Of a DNA stretch of 40,268 nucleotides, positions 26,515-37,325 are shown piece after piece. This DNA is from Promineifilum sp. (GTDB lineage: Bacteria; Chloroflexota; Anaerolineae; Promineifilales; Promineifilaceae). The first letter of the stretch is position 1. The number at the start of each line of letters is the position of its first letter. A model generated the notes under the pieces. The model was not told the origin of the DNA, ran no database searches, and worked only from the letters and a program-made list of their open reading frames with translations. The translations under genes and the position numbers were made by a program. The DNA lies in contig JAGOZU010000022.1 in NCBI GenBank assembly GCA_018058545.1, forward strand, positions 1-40,268. Reading direction: 5' to 3'.

Positions 26515-28079
26515 CTAACCGACTCGCGACCCTGTTTCATCAGGCTGCCGGCCGCGCGCATCTTCAACCCAAAACCCGGGCCAAACAAGCAATTGTAACA
26601 GCCCCAGCATCACGCCCAAATGGACGTAAATATTATTCACGTAAAGTTTATCCACCAGATGATGTACCGCCAATGCCACCCATGCCGCCAAAAGTCCGAC
26701 GGCTACCCCACGCTCCGGCCACGCCAACCGCCGAATCAGCCATACGGATTGGCCCATCACGGCCAGCCAGAAGAACATATAGGCCAACAGACCAGGCAGG
26801 CCAACTTCGGCCAGAAGGTTGAGATAATAGTTATGGGCATGGCCAAGGGCCGCCGTGAAATTGATAAGCGCGTAATCGGCGTAAGCAGATTCGTAATTGC
26901 CGAATCCGACGCCGGTCCACAGATCATCGCGGGCCATATCCGTCGCGGCTTGCCAGTGCGCCAGCCGTTCCAGGACGGAGAAGTTGGCGTCGTTGATATC
27001 CACGCCGCGCACGTCGCCGAGGGTGAATTCATCCCGAAACCCGCCCAAACGGTCGATGACGGCTCGCGCCGGACCAATACCGGCCGTCGCGCCAAAGGAC
27101 AGCAGCGCCGACACCATGACCGCGGCGACAAGCAACAGCCCCAAGCCGCGCCGGACGTGACGGGTACTGAACAAGGCAAGGACGGCCACGCCGGCCAAAA
27201 ACCCCAGCCATGCCCCCCGGCTCCAGGACAAGACCAACCCCAATGAAGCCGCCACCGCGCAGACAAGGGTATAGATGAGCCAGCCCGAGAACGGCCGCAA
27301 ATGGTCGCTTTGAAGGCGGTCGTCTCCCGAGCGGCCGCGACGACGTTCCCGCCACACCGCCAGTAGGCCCATGACCGTCCCCAGCGCGAGCATGGCCGTC
27401 AGATTCATGTATCCGCCGAACGGATTAGGCTGCTCAAAGGTTCCGTAAGCCCGATAGAAACGGTCGAGGACCATGAAATGCTCCGGTCCGGTTCCGCGCA
27501 GGCCAAATTGCCAGATGCCGATGAGCGCCTGAACCAGCCCGGCCAGCAGGAGCATGGCCAGTGACAGGCGCATCACGGCCGGGTAGCTCGATGTTGGCCA
27601 TTCGGCGATGTCAAGGATAAGCCACACCAGCAGGGCTATCTCCAACCATTTCAGAAGCTCGGCCAGGCCGGGGGCGATGGCGTAGGCGTCCAGCAGAGAC
27701 AAGGCGGCAATGAAAAAGAACAGGAGCCAGGGCAGATTGAATGTGGTCGCGGGGATGGCCAATCGGCGACGCGCCAGACCTGCGCCGATCCAGGCCAACA
27801 GCGTCACCATGAGGGCGATCTGCCCGCTATCCAGGATCGGATTGCCCAGGATGACGCTCTCCAGCGCGCCAAACGGCCCCAGAAGGAGCGCCACACCCAG
27901 ACCGAACAGCGGCCGGGCCAGTGTGAGCAGCAGGATGGCCGGAAGGACGACCAAGCCCACAGCCGCCGGCAGCGGCAGGCGAGCGATGGCCCACGCCAGG
28001 ACGACGGATATGGCGATCAGCGCCGCTGTCGTCGGGAGCGATTTATCAGCAAACCGGGTCTCTGCGGATTTGGGTGAGA

Positions 28080-28083
<4 letters not shown>
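26515..28083 (-). CDS. O-antigen ligase/polymerase-like membrane protein (Wzy/WaaL superfamily)
   Basis: The 522-residue protein has about eleven to twelve membrane helices and a large outer loop containing the family segment [24 protein letters not shown], typical of the Wzy_C/O-antigen ligase domain, plus [11 protein letters not shown] earlier. These proteins act on polyprenyl-pyrophosphate-linked glycans at the outer face of the membrane, polymerising them or moving them to an acceptor; ligase and polymerase cannot be told apart here. The start is a TTG at 28083 that overlaps the decarboxylase stop (TTGA), the same coupling seen at 5535. It belongs to the minus-strand glycan operon. Confidence 0.88.
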
Positions 28084-29024
<941 letters not shown>

Positions 29025-29067
29025 TGTCTCTCCAGGGTAATGATCGCCGTCCGGAGCCAAATGAGGT

Positions 29068-29147
29068 CGGCCACCGGACGATCCGGATTTCATATCAAGG
29101 TACGCAATTTTACACCCCCTGCCATATGCGGTCGAATCCGGTGGCCG
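29068..29147. repeat. 11-base inverted repeat in the divergent intergenic region
   Basis: CGGCCACCGGA at 29068-29078 is repeated exactly inverted as TCCGGTGGCCG at 29137-29147, 58 bases apart. The right arm abuts the TG of the extended -10 of the isomerase gene; the left arm lies in the leader of the opposing operon. A paired operator for a dimeric regulator is possible. Confidence 0.5.
29107..29136 (-). promoter_or_regulatory. Possible promoter for the glycan operon starting at 29024
   Basis: TTCGAC (29136-29131), 18 bases, and TAAAAT (29112-29107) on the minus strand. Both hexamers are imperfect. The leader would be about 75 bases and would carry the ribosome site GGAGAG. Confidence 0.35.
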
Positions 29148-29156
29148 TGATATAAT
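29148..29156 (+). promoter_or_regulatory. Extended -10 promoter of the isomerase gene, leaderless
   Basis: TGA followed by a perfect TATAAT (29151-29156) ends eight bases before the ATG at 29165, placing the transcription start at about 29163. No clear -35 is present. No ribosome site separates box and start codon. Confidence 0.65.
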
Positions 29157-29164
29157 CCCCGGCA

Positions 29165-30232
29165 ATGAAAAACTCATCCACCTCGACACCCTCACCCGAG
29201 GGCGTCGATATCCACGAGCAGCGCAAAGCCGACCACATCCGCATCAATCTGGAAGAAGATGTCGCCTTCAAGAAAGTGACGAACGGTCTGGAAGACTACT
29301 TTTTTATGCACCAGGCGTTGCCGGAACTCGATCTGGCCAGAGTAGATACATCGGTACGGCTCTTTGGGAAAACACTCAAAACCCCCTTGCTCATCTCGTC
29401 CATGACGGGCGGCACGGCCAAGGCGCGAGAGATCAACCGGACCCTGGCGGCCGCCGCGCAAGAGGTGGGCATGGCCATGGGACTTGGCTCGATGCGCGCC
29501 GGCATCGAAGACCCGTCACTGGAACCAACCTACCAGGTGCGCGACGTCGCGCCCGACATCCTCCTGTTTGCCAATCTGGGGGCGGTCCAGCTCAATTACG
29601 GCTACGGTCTGGCCCAGTGCCAGCGAGCCGTAGACATGATCGAGGCCGATGCGCTCATCCTGCATTTCAACGTTCTGCAAGAGGCGGTTCAACCTGAAGG
29701 CGACGGCAATTTCGCCGGGTTGGTGGACAAGGTGGCGGCCGTCTGTCGTGCCCTGCCCGTACCCGTCATCGCCAAAGAGGTCGGTTGGGGATTTTCACGC
29801 GAGGCTGCCCGTCAGCTGGCTGATGCCGGTGTGGCCGCCATCGACGTGGCCGGCGCGGGGGGCACATCGTGGAGTCAGGTGGAGATGTATCGCGCACCAA
29901 CGCCACGTCACGCCCGCCTCGCCGGAGCGTTCATCGATTGGGGCATCCCGACGGCCGTTTCCGTCGGCTACTGCCGGGAAGCCGCGCCCGACCTGCCCGT
30001 CTTCGCCAGCGGCGGCATCCGCGACGGCATCGAGGCGGCCAAATGTATCGCTCTAGGCGCAACTCTGGTCGGGTTGGCCGGTGAGTTCCTGCGCGTGGCC
30101 GATCGCGACGGCGTGGCCGGCGTCGTCGATCTGGCCGGCGTCATCACCGACGAGTTGCGCGTGGCGATGTTTTGTTCGGCCGCCGGCGACCTGCAAGCTC
30201 TGGCGAAAACCCCCCTGCATCGCGCCTTCTGA
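29165..30232 (+). CDS. fni: Type 2 isopentenyl-diphosphate delta-isomerase
   Basis: This FMN- and NADPH-dependent enzyme interconverts isopentenyl and dimethylallyl diphosphate. The 355-residue TIM barrel has the N-terminal substrate motif RKADHI (R20-I25), SSMTGG at 78-83 and [14 protein letters not shown] at 167-180 with Q172 and E173, K204 in VIAKEVGWG, and FASGGIRDG at 290-298 for phosphate of FMN. Length and motif order match the family. The ATG at 29165 directly follows an extended -10 promoter, so translation probably starts on a leaderless mRNA. A polyprenyl synthase gene follows after 24 bases, forming an isoprenoid unit. Confidence 0.95.
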   Translation: MKNSSTSTPSPEGVDIHEQRKADHIRINLEEDVAFKKVTNGLEDYFFMHQALPELDLARVDTSVRLFGKTLKTPLLISSMTGGTAKAREINRTLAAAAQEVGMAMGLGSMRAGIEDPSLEPTYQVRDVAPDILLFANLGAVQLNYGYGLAQCQRAVDMIEADALILHFNVLQEAVQPEGDGNFAGLVDKVAAVCRALPVPVIAKEVGWGFSREAARQLADAGVAAIDVAGAGGTSWSQVEMYRAPTPRHARLAGAFIDWGIPTAVSVGYCREAAPDLPVFASGGIRDGIEAAKCIALGATLVGLAGEFLRVADRDGVAGVVDLAGVITDELRVAMFCSAAGDLQALAKTPLHRAF

Positions 30233-30256
30233 GGACAGGGAAGCCGATTTGACAGC

Positions 30257-31309
30257 ATGTTGGATATGACTATGACCCAGGAATTTAACACCCTGGCGGC
30301 AGAATATCTGCCCGCCATCGAAGCCGAAATGCGCTCCGTCCTGAGGGCGAGCGATCAAACCACCGGCGCGTCCGATCCTTTCTACGGCATGATCCATTAC
30401 CACATGGGTTGGGCAGACACGGGGTTCAACCCGGTGACGATCAAGAGCGGCAAGCGCATTCGCCCGCTCCTCTGCCTGCTGGCCTGCGCGGCGGCCGGTG
30501 GCGACTGGCGGCAAGCGCTTCCGGCGGCGGCGGCGATAGAGATCATCCATAACTTCTCGCTCGTCCATGACGACATCCAGGACAACAGCCCGACGAGGCG
30601 CGGCCGGGCCACGCTTTGGACGATCTGGGGGCAACCGCAGGCCATCAACACCGGGGACGCGATGTTCGCCATGGCCCATCTGGCGTTAGGCCGGCTCACC
30701 GACCGAGGCGTCCCGGCGGGGACCGTAGTGCACGCGCTGCGTCGCTTTGATGAGATGTGCGTCGATCTGACGCGCGGCCAATATACCGACATGAGCTTCG
30801 AGACGCGCGACTCCGGCGTCACGGTGGGCGAATACCTGGCCATGATCACCGGCAAGACGGCCGTCTTGCTGTCCCTGTGCGCGGAACTGGGAGCCCTTGT
30901 GGCCGGGGCAGATGAAACTCACGTAGGTCATTTCGCGAAGTTTGGCCGCGATCTGGGTCTGGCGTTCCAGATTCAGGACGACATCCTGGGCATCTGGGGG
31001 GACGAGGACATCACCGGCAAGTCCGTGGCCACCGACATCGTCACGCGCAAGAAGACTTTGCCCATCCTCTACGGACTGGCAAAAAGCGAGACTTTGCGGG
31101 AGCTTTACGACGACGACAACGGTGAGGGCGAGTTTGTCCATCGCGTGGTCAAGGCACTGGATGAGATCGGCGCGCGACAGTACGCGGTGGATGAGGCGGA
31201 GCGCTACTCCAACGGGGCGCTCACCAGCCTGTCGGCCGCGCAACCTGGCGGCCCGGCGGCCGCGGCGCTTCACCAGTTAACCGATATATTGCTGCAGCGA
31301 AACTTCTGA
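30257..31309 (+). CDS. Polyprenyl (trans-isoprenyl) diphosphate synthase
   Basis: The 350-residue enzyme condenses isopentenyl diphosphate onto an allylic diphosphate. Both aspartate-rich motifs are present: DDIQD at 105-109 with the following RRG, and DDILG at 241-245, plus GKRIRPLL at 65-72 for substrate diphosphate. The sequence alone does not fix product length (C15, C20 or longer). Three in-frame ATGs (30257, 30266, 30272) are possible starts; I give the first. It lies 24 bases after the isomerase gene and is closed by a terminator at 31341. Products could feed carotenoids, quinones or the polyprenyl carriers used by the nearby glycan enzymes. Confidence 0.93.
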   Translation: MLDMTMTQEFNTLAAEYLPAIEAEMRSVLRASDQTTGASDPFYGMIHYHMGWADTGFNPVTIKSGKRIRPLLCLLACAAAGGDWRQALPAAAAIEIIHNFSLVHDDIQDNSPTRRGRATLWTIWGQPQAINTGDAMFAMAHLALGRLTDRGVPAGTVVHALRRFDEMCVDLTRGQYTDMSFETRDSGVTVGEYLAMITGKTAVLLSLCAELGALVAGADETHVGHFAKFGRDLGLAFQIQDDILGIWGDEDITGKSVATDIVTRKKTLPILYGLAKSETLRELYDDDNGEGEFVHRVVKALDEIGARQYAVDEAERYSNGALTSLSAAQPGGPAAAALHQLTDILLQRNF

Positions 31310-31340
31310 TCCCGCCGCGATCGGGACGGCGATGACAATA

Positions 31341-31372
31341 AAAAAGACCGGCACAACAGCCGGTCTTTTTTT
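31341..31372 (+). terminator. Intrinsic terminator between the polyprenyl synthase gene and rpoC, bidirectional
   Basis: A 12-base stem (arms 31341-31352 and 31359-31370, core GACCGGC) with a six-base loop is followed by T's to 31372, giving a seven-base T run. The left arm begins with five A's, so it also terminates rpoC transcription arriving from the right. Confidence 0.9.
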
Positions 31373-31396
31373 ATCTATGGGATCAAACTGGAGGAG

Positions 31397-34300
31397 CTAG
31401 TCTCCCGGCTCTTCCCAGTCTTCTCCTTCCTCATCGCCCTCGACGTCAAGGTCTTCAACATCCTCGTCCTCCCAGGCGCTCTCATCTTCATCCCAATCGC
31501 TCTCCTCGTCCTCGACCTCTTCCTCTTCGCCGACGAGCGCCAGGCGGGAGGCATCGGCGGCCGCGGCGGCGATGGCAGCCAGGATTTCATCGTCGGTGTC
31601 ATCATCGATCAGCGCGCTGCTGGTCAGTCGACCGCCACCCATCAACTCGGGGTTAATGAAGAAGTCATCGGGCAGTTCCATCGGCTCGTCTTCTTCCACG
31701 CGGAAGCCCGTGCCGGCCGGAATCAGCTTGCCGATGATGACGTTTTCCTTCAAGCCGACCAGACGGTCTTCCTTGCCGGCAATGGCCGCGCCGGCCAGCA
31801 CCTTGATCGTGTGCTGGAACGAGCTGGCGGACAGGAAGCTGTCAGTATTCAGCGACGCCTTGGTGATGCCCAGCAACACCGGCTCGGCCTGGGCGGGTTG
31901 ACCGCCTTCGGCCGTCACTTCGTTGTTCTTCTCATGGAAGACCGGCGTATCGACCAGGTCACCGGGCAGCATATCCGTATCGCCCGATTCTGTGACGGAC
32001 ACCTTGCTGAGCATCTTGCGAATGATGACCTCGAAGTGTTTGTCATGGATGTTCTGACCCTGCGGACGGTAGACCTGCTGGACTTCACGCAGCAAATATT
32101 GCGTCACCGCGTCGCGCCCCAGAATCTCCAGGATGCGATGGGGATTGCGCGAACCTTCGGTCAACTGGTCGCCGGCCTGAACATTCTGACCGTCACCAAT
32201 GAGCAAGCGGACGCCGGCGGCGATCTCATAATCACGCTCGTCGCGGCTTTCCCAAGTGACCTTCAAGCCATTTTCATCCAGCGTCACGCGGCCGGGATGG
32301 CGAGCGAAGATGATCTCGTCGCCGCTCTCGGCCAGGGTCTCGCCTACGGCGACTTCCCGGTTATTCTCGACGCGCATCGTCCAGCCCTCAGGGACTTCGT
32401 AGATATCGTCGAGCAGCTTGACGTTGGTGATGAAGGCGTGGCGAACTCCGTCGATAACGCGCAAGTTGGCGATACCTTCGATCTCCGTCATTACCGCCTC
32501 ACCCTTCGGCCGCTGGCGGGCCTCAAACAGTTCCTCCACGCGGGGCAAACCCTGTGTGATGTCACCGCCGGCCGAGGCCGTACCGCCGGTGTGGAAGGTA
32601 CGCAGCGTCAGCTGGGTGCCCGGCTCACCGATGGATTGGGCGGCCACGATGCCGACCGCGACGCCCAGGTCGACCGGCTTGCCGCGAGCCAGGTCCGTGC
32701 CGTAGCATTTACGGCAGATACCCAGTCGCAACTCGCAAGTCATGGGCGAGTAGACATACACCTCGCTCACATTCAAGGCATCGACGGCTTCAGCGTTCTC
32801 AACGGCGAAGTACTCGCCCTCGGAGACGACGATTTCACCCGTCTCAGGGTTGGTGATCGTGTCGGCCGAGACGCGACCGATCAGACGCTCTGACAATGTC
32901 TGCTTGCCGAAGTTATCCGCGCGGCGAACAAAAATACCCTTGTTCGTGCCGCAGTCCTCTTCCATGATGATGATGTCCTGGGCTACGTCGACCAATCGAC
33001 GAGTCAGGTAACCGGCATCGGCCGTTCTCAGTGCGGTGTCGGCCAGACCCTTTCGCGCGCCGTGAGTAGAGATGAAGTACTCCAGCGCCTCCAGGCCTTG
33101 CCGGAAGTTCGACTGGATGGGAACCGGGATGATGCGGCCTTGCGGGTCGGCCATCAGACCACGCATACCCGCCAGCTGGGTGATGGGGCCAAAGCCGCCC
33201 TTGCCCGCGCCGGACATAGCCATGATGGCCAGTGGGCCATTGGGGTCCATCGATTCCTTCACAGCGTCGGCAACCAGGTCCTTGGCGTCGTTCCACTGCT
33301 CGATCGTCCGTTGATACTGCTCTTCCTCGGTCAACAAACCGCGGCGGAACTGGCGGTCGATCTCGTCAACATGCTTGCGAGCCGTGTCAAGAATCGTGGC
33401 CCGTTTCTCCGGAATGGTCAGGTCGGCCACGGCGACGGTCGTGCCGGACACGGTGGCGTAACGAAAGCCGACGTCCTTGATCGCGTCAACCATCTGGATG
33501 GTAGCCTCGTCGCCAAGCACCAAATGGACGCGGTTAATTAAGGCATTGACGCCTCCCTTGTCCAACAAGCGATTAACGAAGCGCGCTTTCTCGGGCAGAG
33601 CCAGGTTGAACAGGACGCGGCCGGGCGATGTATCGATGATGCGCGTGCGCGACTTGCCGTCGGCATAGCGATTGCCGTCTTCCTTCCAGTAGGTCGCTGT
33701 TTGAACCTTGATCCTGGCGTGAATGTCCAGATAACCCAGTTCATAGGCTGTCTCGACTTCTTCCAGACTGCTGTAGATGCCCCCTTCGCCCTTGCGGCCG
33801 TCGCGAATCATGGTGATGTAATAGACACCCAGCACCATATCCTTCGATGGGCCGACGATCGGCTGGCCGTCGGATGGCTTCAGCAGGTTGTGGGTCGCCA
33901 TCATCATCGACTTGGCCTCATTGACGGCCTTGTCGGACAGCGGCACATGGACGGCCATCTGGTCGCCGTCGAAGTCGGCATTGAAGGCGGCGCAGACCAG
34001 CGGGTGCAACTGGATCGCCTTGCCCTCAACCAACTTGGGCATGAAGGCCTGGATACCCAGGCGGTGCAGTGTCGGTGCGCGATTCAGCAAAATGGGGCGA
34101 TCCTGGATGACTTCCTCCAGCACTTCCCAAACCTCGGGTGGCTGACGCTCCATGAATCGTTTGGCGCCCTTCACATTGCTGGCGTGCTCGTACTGCACCA
34201 GCTTGCTGATGACGAACGGCCGGAACAGCTCCAGAGCCATCGTTTTGGGCAAGCCGCACTCGCCCATCTTGAGCTTGGGGCCGACCACGATGACCGAACG

Positions 34301-35848
34301 GCCGGAGTAGTCGACGCGCTTGCCGAGCAGGTTGCGGCGGAAGCGTCCTTTCTTGCCCTTCAGCATATCGGACAGGGATTTCAGCTCGCGGCGGCCGCGA
34401 CGGCTCAGCGCCTTGCCGCGCTGGCTATTGTCGATCAGGCTATCGACGGCTTCCTGCAGCATACGCTTTTCATTGCGGACGATGACATCCGGCGCGCCCA
34501 ACTCCAGCAATCGCTTGAGGCGATTGTTGCGGTTGATGACGCGACGATAGAGGTCGTTGAGGTCGGAGGTGGCGAAACGGCCGCCGTCCAACTGCACCAT
34601 CGGCCGCAGGTCGGGCGGAATGACCGGCAATACGGTCAGGATCATCCATTCGGGCCGGTTGTTGCTGGCGCGCAGGGCTTCGACAACCTGGAGCCGTTTG
34701 GTGGCCCGCTTGGCGGCTTGCTTCGACCGGCTGGTGCGAACTTCCCGCCACAGATCGCGGGAAAGCTTGTCGAGATCCATGTTGCGCAGAATCTCATGGA
34801 AAGCCTCCGCGCCCATGCCGGAACGGAATACATTGCCGAACTTGCTCTTCAATTCGCGGTATTCGTTCTCGGTGAGGAAGGTCATTTGCGACAGGCCTTC
34901 CAGCTGCTCGCGATTGGTCTGAGCCTGTTGGCGCAGCCTGATGAGCTTCTGGTCCATGCGTTCGCGCAGGCCCTCACCAGCATAACCGATCTCGCCTTGC
35001 AGCTCTTCGATCTCGCGGTTCAGCTCGGCCAGTTCCTGCTTCTGATCATCCTCAAAGGTCTTCTGGATGGTCTCCAGCAGTTCTTTGGTGATCTCCTGAA
35101 CCTGAACGGTGTGCTCGCGGCCGACTTTCTCGCCCTTCTGGACGATTAGCTCGCCGGACAGAATGATGTCTTCCGTCGCGGCCGAACCTTTCAGATTGGA
35201 CAGGCGTTGCTCAATGCTCTTGGCTTCCCGCACCAGCTCATCGGTGCGCGCGCTTAGCCGATCGTCAAAGGTGGCGATGAGTTCGTCGCGCGCGGCTTCC
35301 AGTTCGGACAGGCGCACGGAGGCCTCAGCCGTCGTCTCTTCCAGTTGTTCCTTGAGCTTCGACTCAAGCTGAGCCTCGGCTTCCTGGAGTTCTTCGCCCA
35401 GGCGTTTGAGGGCGCGCTGACGAGCATCTTCATCAACGTTGGTGATGACGTATTGGGCGAAGTAGAGGACGCGGTCCAGATTACGGCGTGAAATATTGAG
35501 TAACAGGCCCATATAGCTGGGCACGCGCCGGGTATACCAGACATGGGCCACGGGCGCAGCCAGTTCAATGTGGCCGAGGCGCTCACGCCGCACGGAGGAA
35601 CGGGTGATCTCGACCCCGCACTTGTCGCAAACAATGCCCTTGTAACGAACGTTCTTGTATTTGCCGCAATAACATTGCCAGTCCCGGGTGGGACCGAAAA
35701 TAGCCTCGCAGAAAAGCCCGTCCTTCTCCGGGCGCAATCTGCGATAGTTGATGGTCTCAGGCTTGGTTACCTCGCCATAGGACCAGGAGCGAATTTGCTC
35801 CGGGGACGCCAGACTGACGCGTAGCGAGCGGAAATCGGTTGTCTCCAC
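31397..35848 (-). CDS. rpoC: RNA polymerase beta-prime subunit
   Basis: The 1483-residue catalytic subunit has zinc ligands C59, C61, C74 and C77, the active-site motif NADFDGD at 623-629 with the three magnesium-binding aspartates, [12 protein letters not shown] near 509-520, and the second zinc site ending CRKCYG. Between about residues 140 and 322 it has a charged coiled-coil insertion with a short beta segment ([15 protein letters not shown]); E. coli has only a few residues there, while Thermus has a large non-conserved domain. The last 44 residues are almost all Glu/Asp/Trp. The start is GTG at 35848 with GGGAGG six bases ahead. rpoB is not next to it. Two promoters lie upstream. Confidence 0.98.
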   Translation of the reverse strand: METTDFRSLRVSLASPEQIRSWSYGEVTKPETINYRRLRPEKDGLFCEAIFGPTRDWQCYCGKYKNVRYKGIVCDKCGVEITRSSVRRERLGHIELAAPVAHVWYTRRVPSYMGLLLNISRRNLDRVLYFAQYVITNVDEDARQRALKRLGEELQEAEAQLESKLKEQLEETTAEASVRLSELEAARDELIATFDDRLSARTDELVREAKSIEQRLSNLKGSAATEDIILSGELIVQKGEKVGREHTVQVQEITKELLETIQKTFEDDQKQELAELNREIEELQGEIGYAGEGLRERMDQKLIRLRQQAQTNREQLEGLSQMTFLTENEYRELKSKFGNVFRSGMGAEAFHEILRNMDLDKLSRDLWREVRTSRSKQAAKRATKRLQVVEALRASNNRPEWMILTVLPVIPPDLRPMVQLDGGRFATSDLNDLYRRVINRNNRLKRLLELGAPDVIVRNEKRMLQEAVDSLIDNSQRGKALSRRGRRELKSLSDMLKGKKGRFRRNLLGKRVDYSGRSVIVVGPKLKMGECGLPKTMALELFRPFVISKLVQYEHASNVKGAKRFMERQPPEVWEVLEEVIQDRPILLNRAPTLHRLGIQAFMPKLVEGKAIQLHPLVCAAFNADFDGDQMAVHVPLSDKAVNEAKSMMMATHNLLKPSDGQPIVGPSKDMVLGVYYITMIRDGRKGEGGIYSSLEEVETAYELGYLDIHARIKVQTATYWKEDGNRYADGKSRTRIIDTSPGRVLFNLALPEKARFVNRLLDKGGVNALINRVHLVLGDEATIQMVDAIKDVGFRYATVSGTTVAVADLTIPEKRATILDTARKHVDEIDRQFRRGLLTEEEQYQRTIEQWNDAKDLVADAVKESMDPNGPLAIMAMSGAGKGGFGPITQLAGMRGLMADPQGRIIPVPIQSNFRQGLEALEYFISTHGARKGLADTALRTADAGYLTRRLVDVAQDIIIMEEDCGTNKGIFVRRADNFGKQTLSERLIGRVSADTITNPETGEIVVSEGEYFAVENAEAVDALNVSEVYVYSPMTCELRLGICRKCYGTDLARGKPVDLGVAVGIVAAQSIGEPGTQLTLRTFHTGGTASAGGDITQGLPRVEELFEARQRPKGEAVMTEIEGIANLRVIDGVRHAFITNVKLLDDIYEVPEGWTMRVENNREVAVGETLAESGDEIIFARHPGRVTLDENGLKVTWESRDERDYEIAAGVRLLIGDGQNVQAGDQLTEGSRNPHRILEILGRDAVTQYLLREVQQVYRPQGQNIHDKHFEVIIRKMLSKVSVTESGDTDMLPGDLVDTPVFHEKNNEVTAEGGQPAQAEPVLLGITKASLNTDSFLSASSFQHTIKVLAGAAIAGKEDRLVGLKENVIIGKLIPAGTGFRVEEDEPMELPDDFFINPELMGGGRLTSSALIDDDTDDEILAAIAAAAADASRLALVGEEEEVEDEESDWDEDESAWEDEDVEDLDVEGDEEGEDWEEPGD

Positions 35849-35881
35849 TAATGACCTCCCAATATCGTTAAAGCTCCCATC

Positions 35882-35895
35882 CTTTTCATGAAAAG
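35882..35895. repeat. 14-base perfect palindrome in the rpoC leader
   Basis: CTTTTCATGAAAAG is its own reverse complement. It lies between the predicted rpoC transcription start and the ribosome site at 35855-35860, so it may form a small hairpin or a protein-binding site. Confidence 0.45.
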
Positions 35896-35899
35896 TGTG

Positions 35900-35982
35900 A
35901 AGAGCGCCGCACTAATTTAATTCAGGCCAAAGCTCAGTGGCTAAACGCGCAAAAGAGCGACTTGACTTTCGCCAGCGCTCTT
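35900..35982 (-). promoter_or_regulatory. Possible alternative hairpins in the rpoC leader
   Basis: In the minus-strand transcript AAGAGCGC (35982-35975) can pair with CGCTCTT (35959-35953), which is followed by UU, or with GCGCTCTT (35907-35900), eight perfect pairs. The two pairings exclude each other, as in an attenuator. The U-tract is short and no regulator is known, so this is a hypothesis. Confidence 0.35.
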
Positions 35983-36015
35983 GATTACGTCTCGATTGAA
36001 CAAATGATAAAAACA

Positions 36016-36043
36016 ATTATATCGGCAACCGTCGATAGGTCAA
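36016..36043 (-). promoter_or_regulatory. Main rpoC promoter
   Basis: TTGACC (36043-36038), 16 bases, then a perfect TATAAT (36021-36016) on the minus strand. Transcription would start near 36009, giving a leader of about 160 bases. This is one of the best promoter matches in the window. Confidence 0.8.
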
Positions 36044-36083
36044 GCTTGTTAATCTCATTCAAACGTAAGCCATGCGATCTATA

Positions 36084-36111
36084 ATTATCGCACAAACGGG
36101 AGAAAAATCAA
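36084..36111 (-). promoter_or_regulatory. Second, upstream rpoC promoter
   Basis: TTGATT (36111-36106), 16 bases, then GATAAT (36089-36084), with TG one base before the -10 (extended -10). It lies 68 bases upstream of the main promoter in the same direction. Confidence 0.6.
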
Positions 36112-36148
36112 GCCCTGAAGCATCGGTATTCCGTTCGATTCGGCGCTT

Positions 36149-37274
36149 CTACTCGTCATCGGTCCCGGCCGCCATCACCACAGGCGCGCCTTCGCCAACC
36201 CGTTGGCGCAGATAAGCCTCCATGAAATCATCCAGCCGCCCGTCGAGCACCGCCTGGGTGTTGCCGACCTCATGATCGGTGCGATGATCCTTGATCATCT
36301 TGTACGGCTGCAACACATAGGAGCGAATCTGGCTGCCCCAGGCCGCATCGACATCCTCGCCCTTCAGCGCGGCGATCTCGGCGTTCTGGTTGCGGCGAGC
36401 CAGGTCAAACAATTGGGCCTTCAGGATGTTCATCGCCACCTGGGTGTTCTGCGTCAGCGAGCGCTGGTTTTGGCAAGAGACGACGACGCCGGTCGGGATA
36501 TGGGTGATGCGCACGGCCGTCTCGTTCTTTTGCACGTGCTGGCCGCCCGCCCCACTGGCTCGAAAGCGATCGATGCGCAGATCCTTTTCGTCGATCTCGA
36601 TCTCGATATCCTCGGCTACATCGGGCCACACTTCCACCTTGGCAAACGACGTATGGCGACGGCTGGAGCTGTCGTAGGGCGAGATGCGCACCAGCCGATG
36701 GACGCCACGCTCCGACTTGAGCCAGCCATAGGCATAGGGGCCGGCGACAGAGATCATGCAGCTCTTGATCCCCGCCTCGTCACCCGCGCTCTCATCGATG
36801 ATCTCGACCTTCAGGCGATGCTGTTCCGCCCAACGAAGGAACATGCGCTGCAGCATATGGGCCCAATCCTGAGCTTCAGTCCCGCCGGCCCCGGCATGAA
36901 TGGCCAGGATAGCGTCCTCGTTGTCGTAGTCGCCCGACATGAGGGTCTGGAACTCAAGCTGGCGCACTTCGGCCATCAGGCGCTCGACCTCGGCCGAAAG
37001 CTCATCATGCAATTCAGCGTCGTCCAGTTCGGCCAGTTCAAGCGCGTCGCTCAGGGAGCGGCTGACGGGCTGCCACACGGCGACTTGCTCGCGCAAGCGA
37101 GTCAACTCACGCATGACCTTTTGTGATTTGACGGGATCGTTCCAGAAATTCGCGTCGGCGATTTTCTCTTCCAGTTCGGCGATACGGGCTTCCTTGGCGG
37201 CTACGTCAAAGACGCCCCCGGAGCAGGTCGATGATGTGGGTTAATTCGGTCAGCTGATTGACTAGTTCTTCCAT
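36149..37274 (-). CDS. prfB: Peptide chain release factor 2, with programmed +1 frameshift
   Basis: RF2 ends translation at UGA and UAA. The gene begins at ATG 37274 and reads 22 codons to an in-frame TGA at 37208-37206; a +1 shift on CTT TGA C skips T37208 and continues from GAC at 37207 to the stop at 36149, giving 374 residues. The catalytic GGQ is at about 243-245 (GAGGQHVQKNE). The codon-recognition tripeptide, SPF in most RF2, reads SPY at about 198-200 (RISPYDSSSRRHTSF). Annotation as join(37274-37209, 37207-36149) is needed; reading from the ATG at 37114 would lose 53 residues. It is the last gene of the xseB-ftsY-prfB unit. Confidence 0.95.
37205..37223 (-). promoter_or_regulatory. 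Programmed +1 frameshift site of prfB
   Basis: On the minus strand the site reads CTCCGGGGGCGTCTTTGAC. A Shine-Dalgarno-like GGGGG lies three bases before the slippery CTT, and TGA is followed by C, a weak stop context. The spacing is the same as in the E. coli prfB site. Low RF2 slows termination at TGA and lets the ribosome shift, so RF2 limits its own synthesis. Confidence 0.95.
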
Positions 37275-37325
37275 GATGAGTGTACTTGTTTCCTCGGCCA
37301 AACGCCTGGGGCGGCGTCGGTCCGG

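Noticed and set aside
33701-35149. 482-codon plus-strand open frame opposite rpoC
   Set aside because: It is antisense to conserved rpoC; no promoter, ribosome site or domain supports it.
36080-36085. TATAAT on the plus strand upstream of rpoC
   Set aside because: There is no plus-strand gene downstream before the window's next minus-strand genes. It overlaps the better minus-strand promoter.
37206-37208. In-frame TGA in prfB as a sign of a pseudogene or sequencing error
   Set aside because: The surrounding bases form the canonical programmed frameshift site and the shifted frame gives a full-length RF2.
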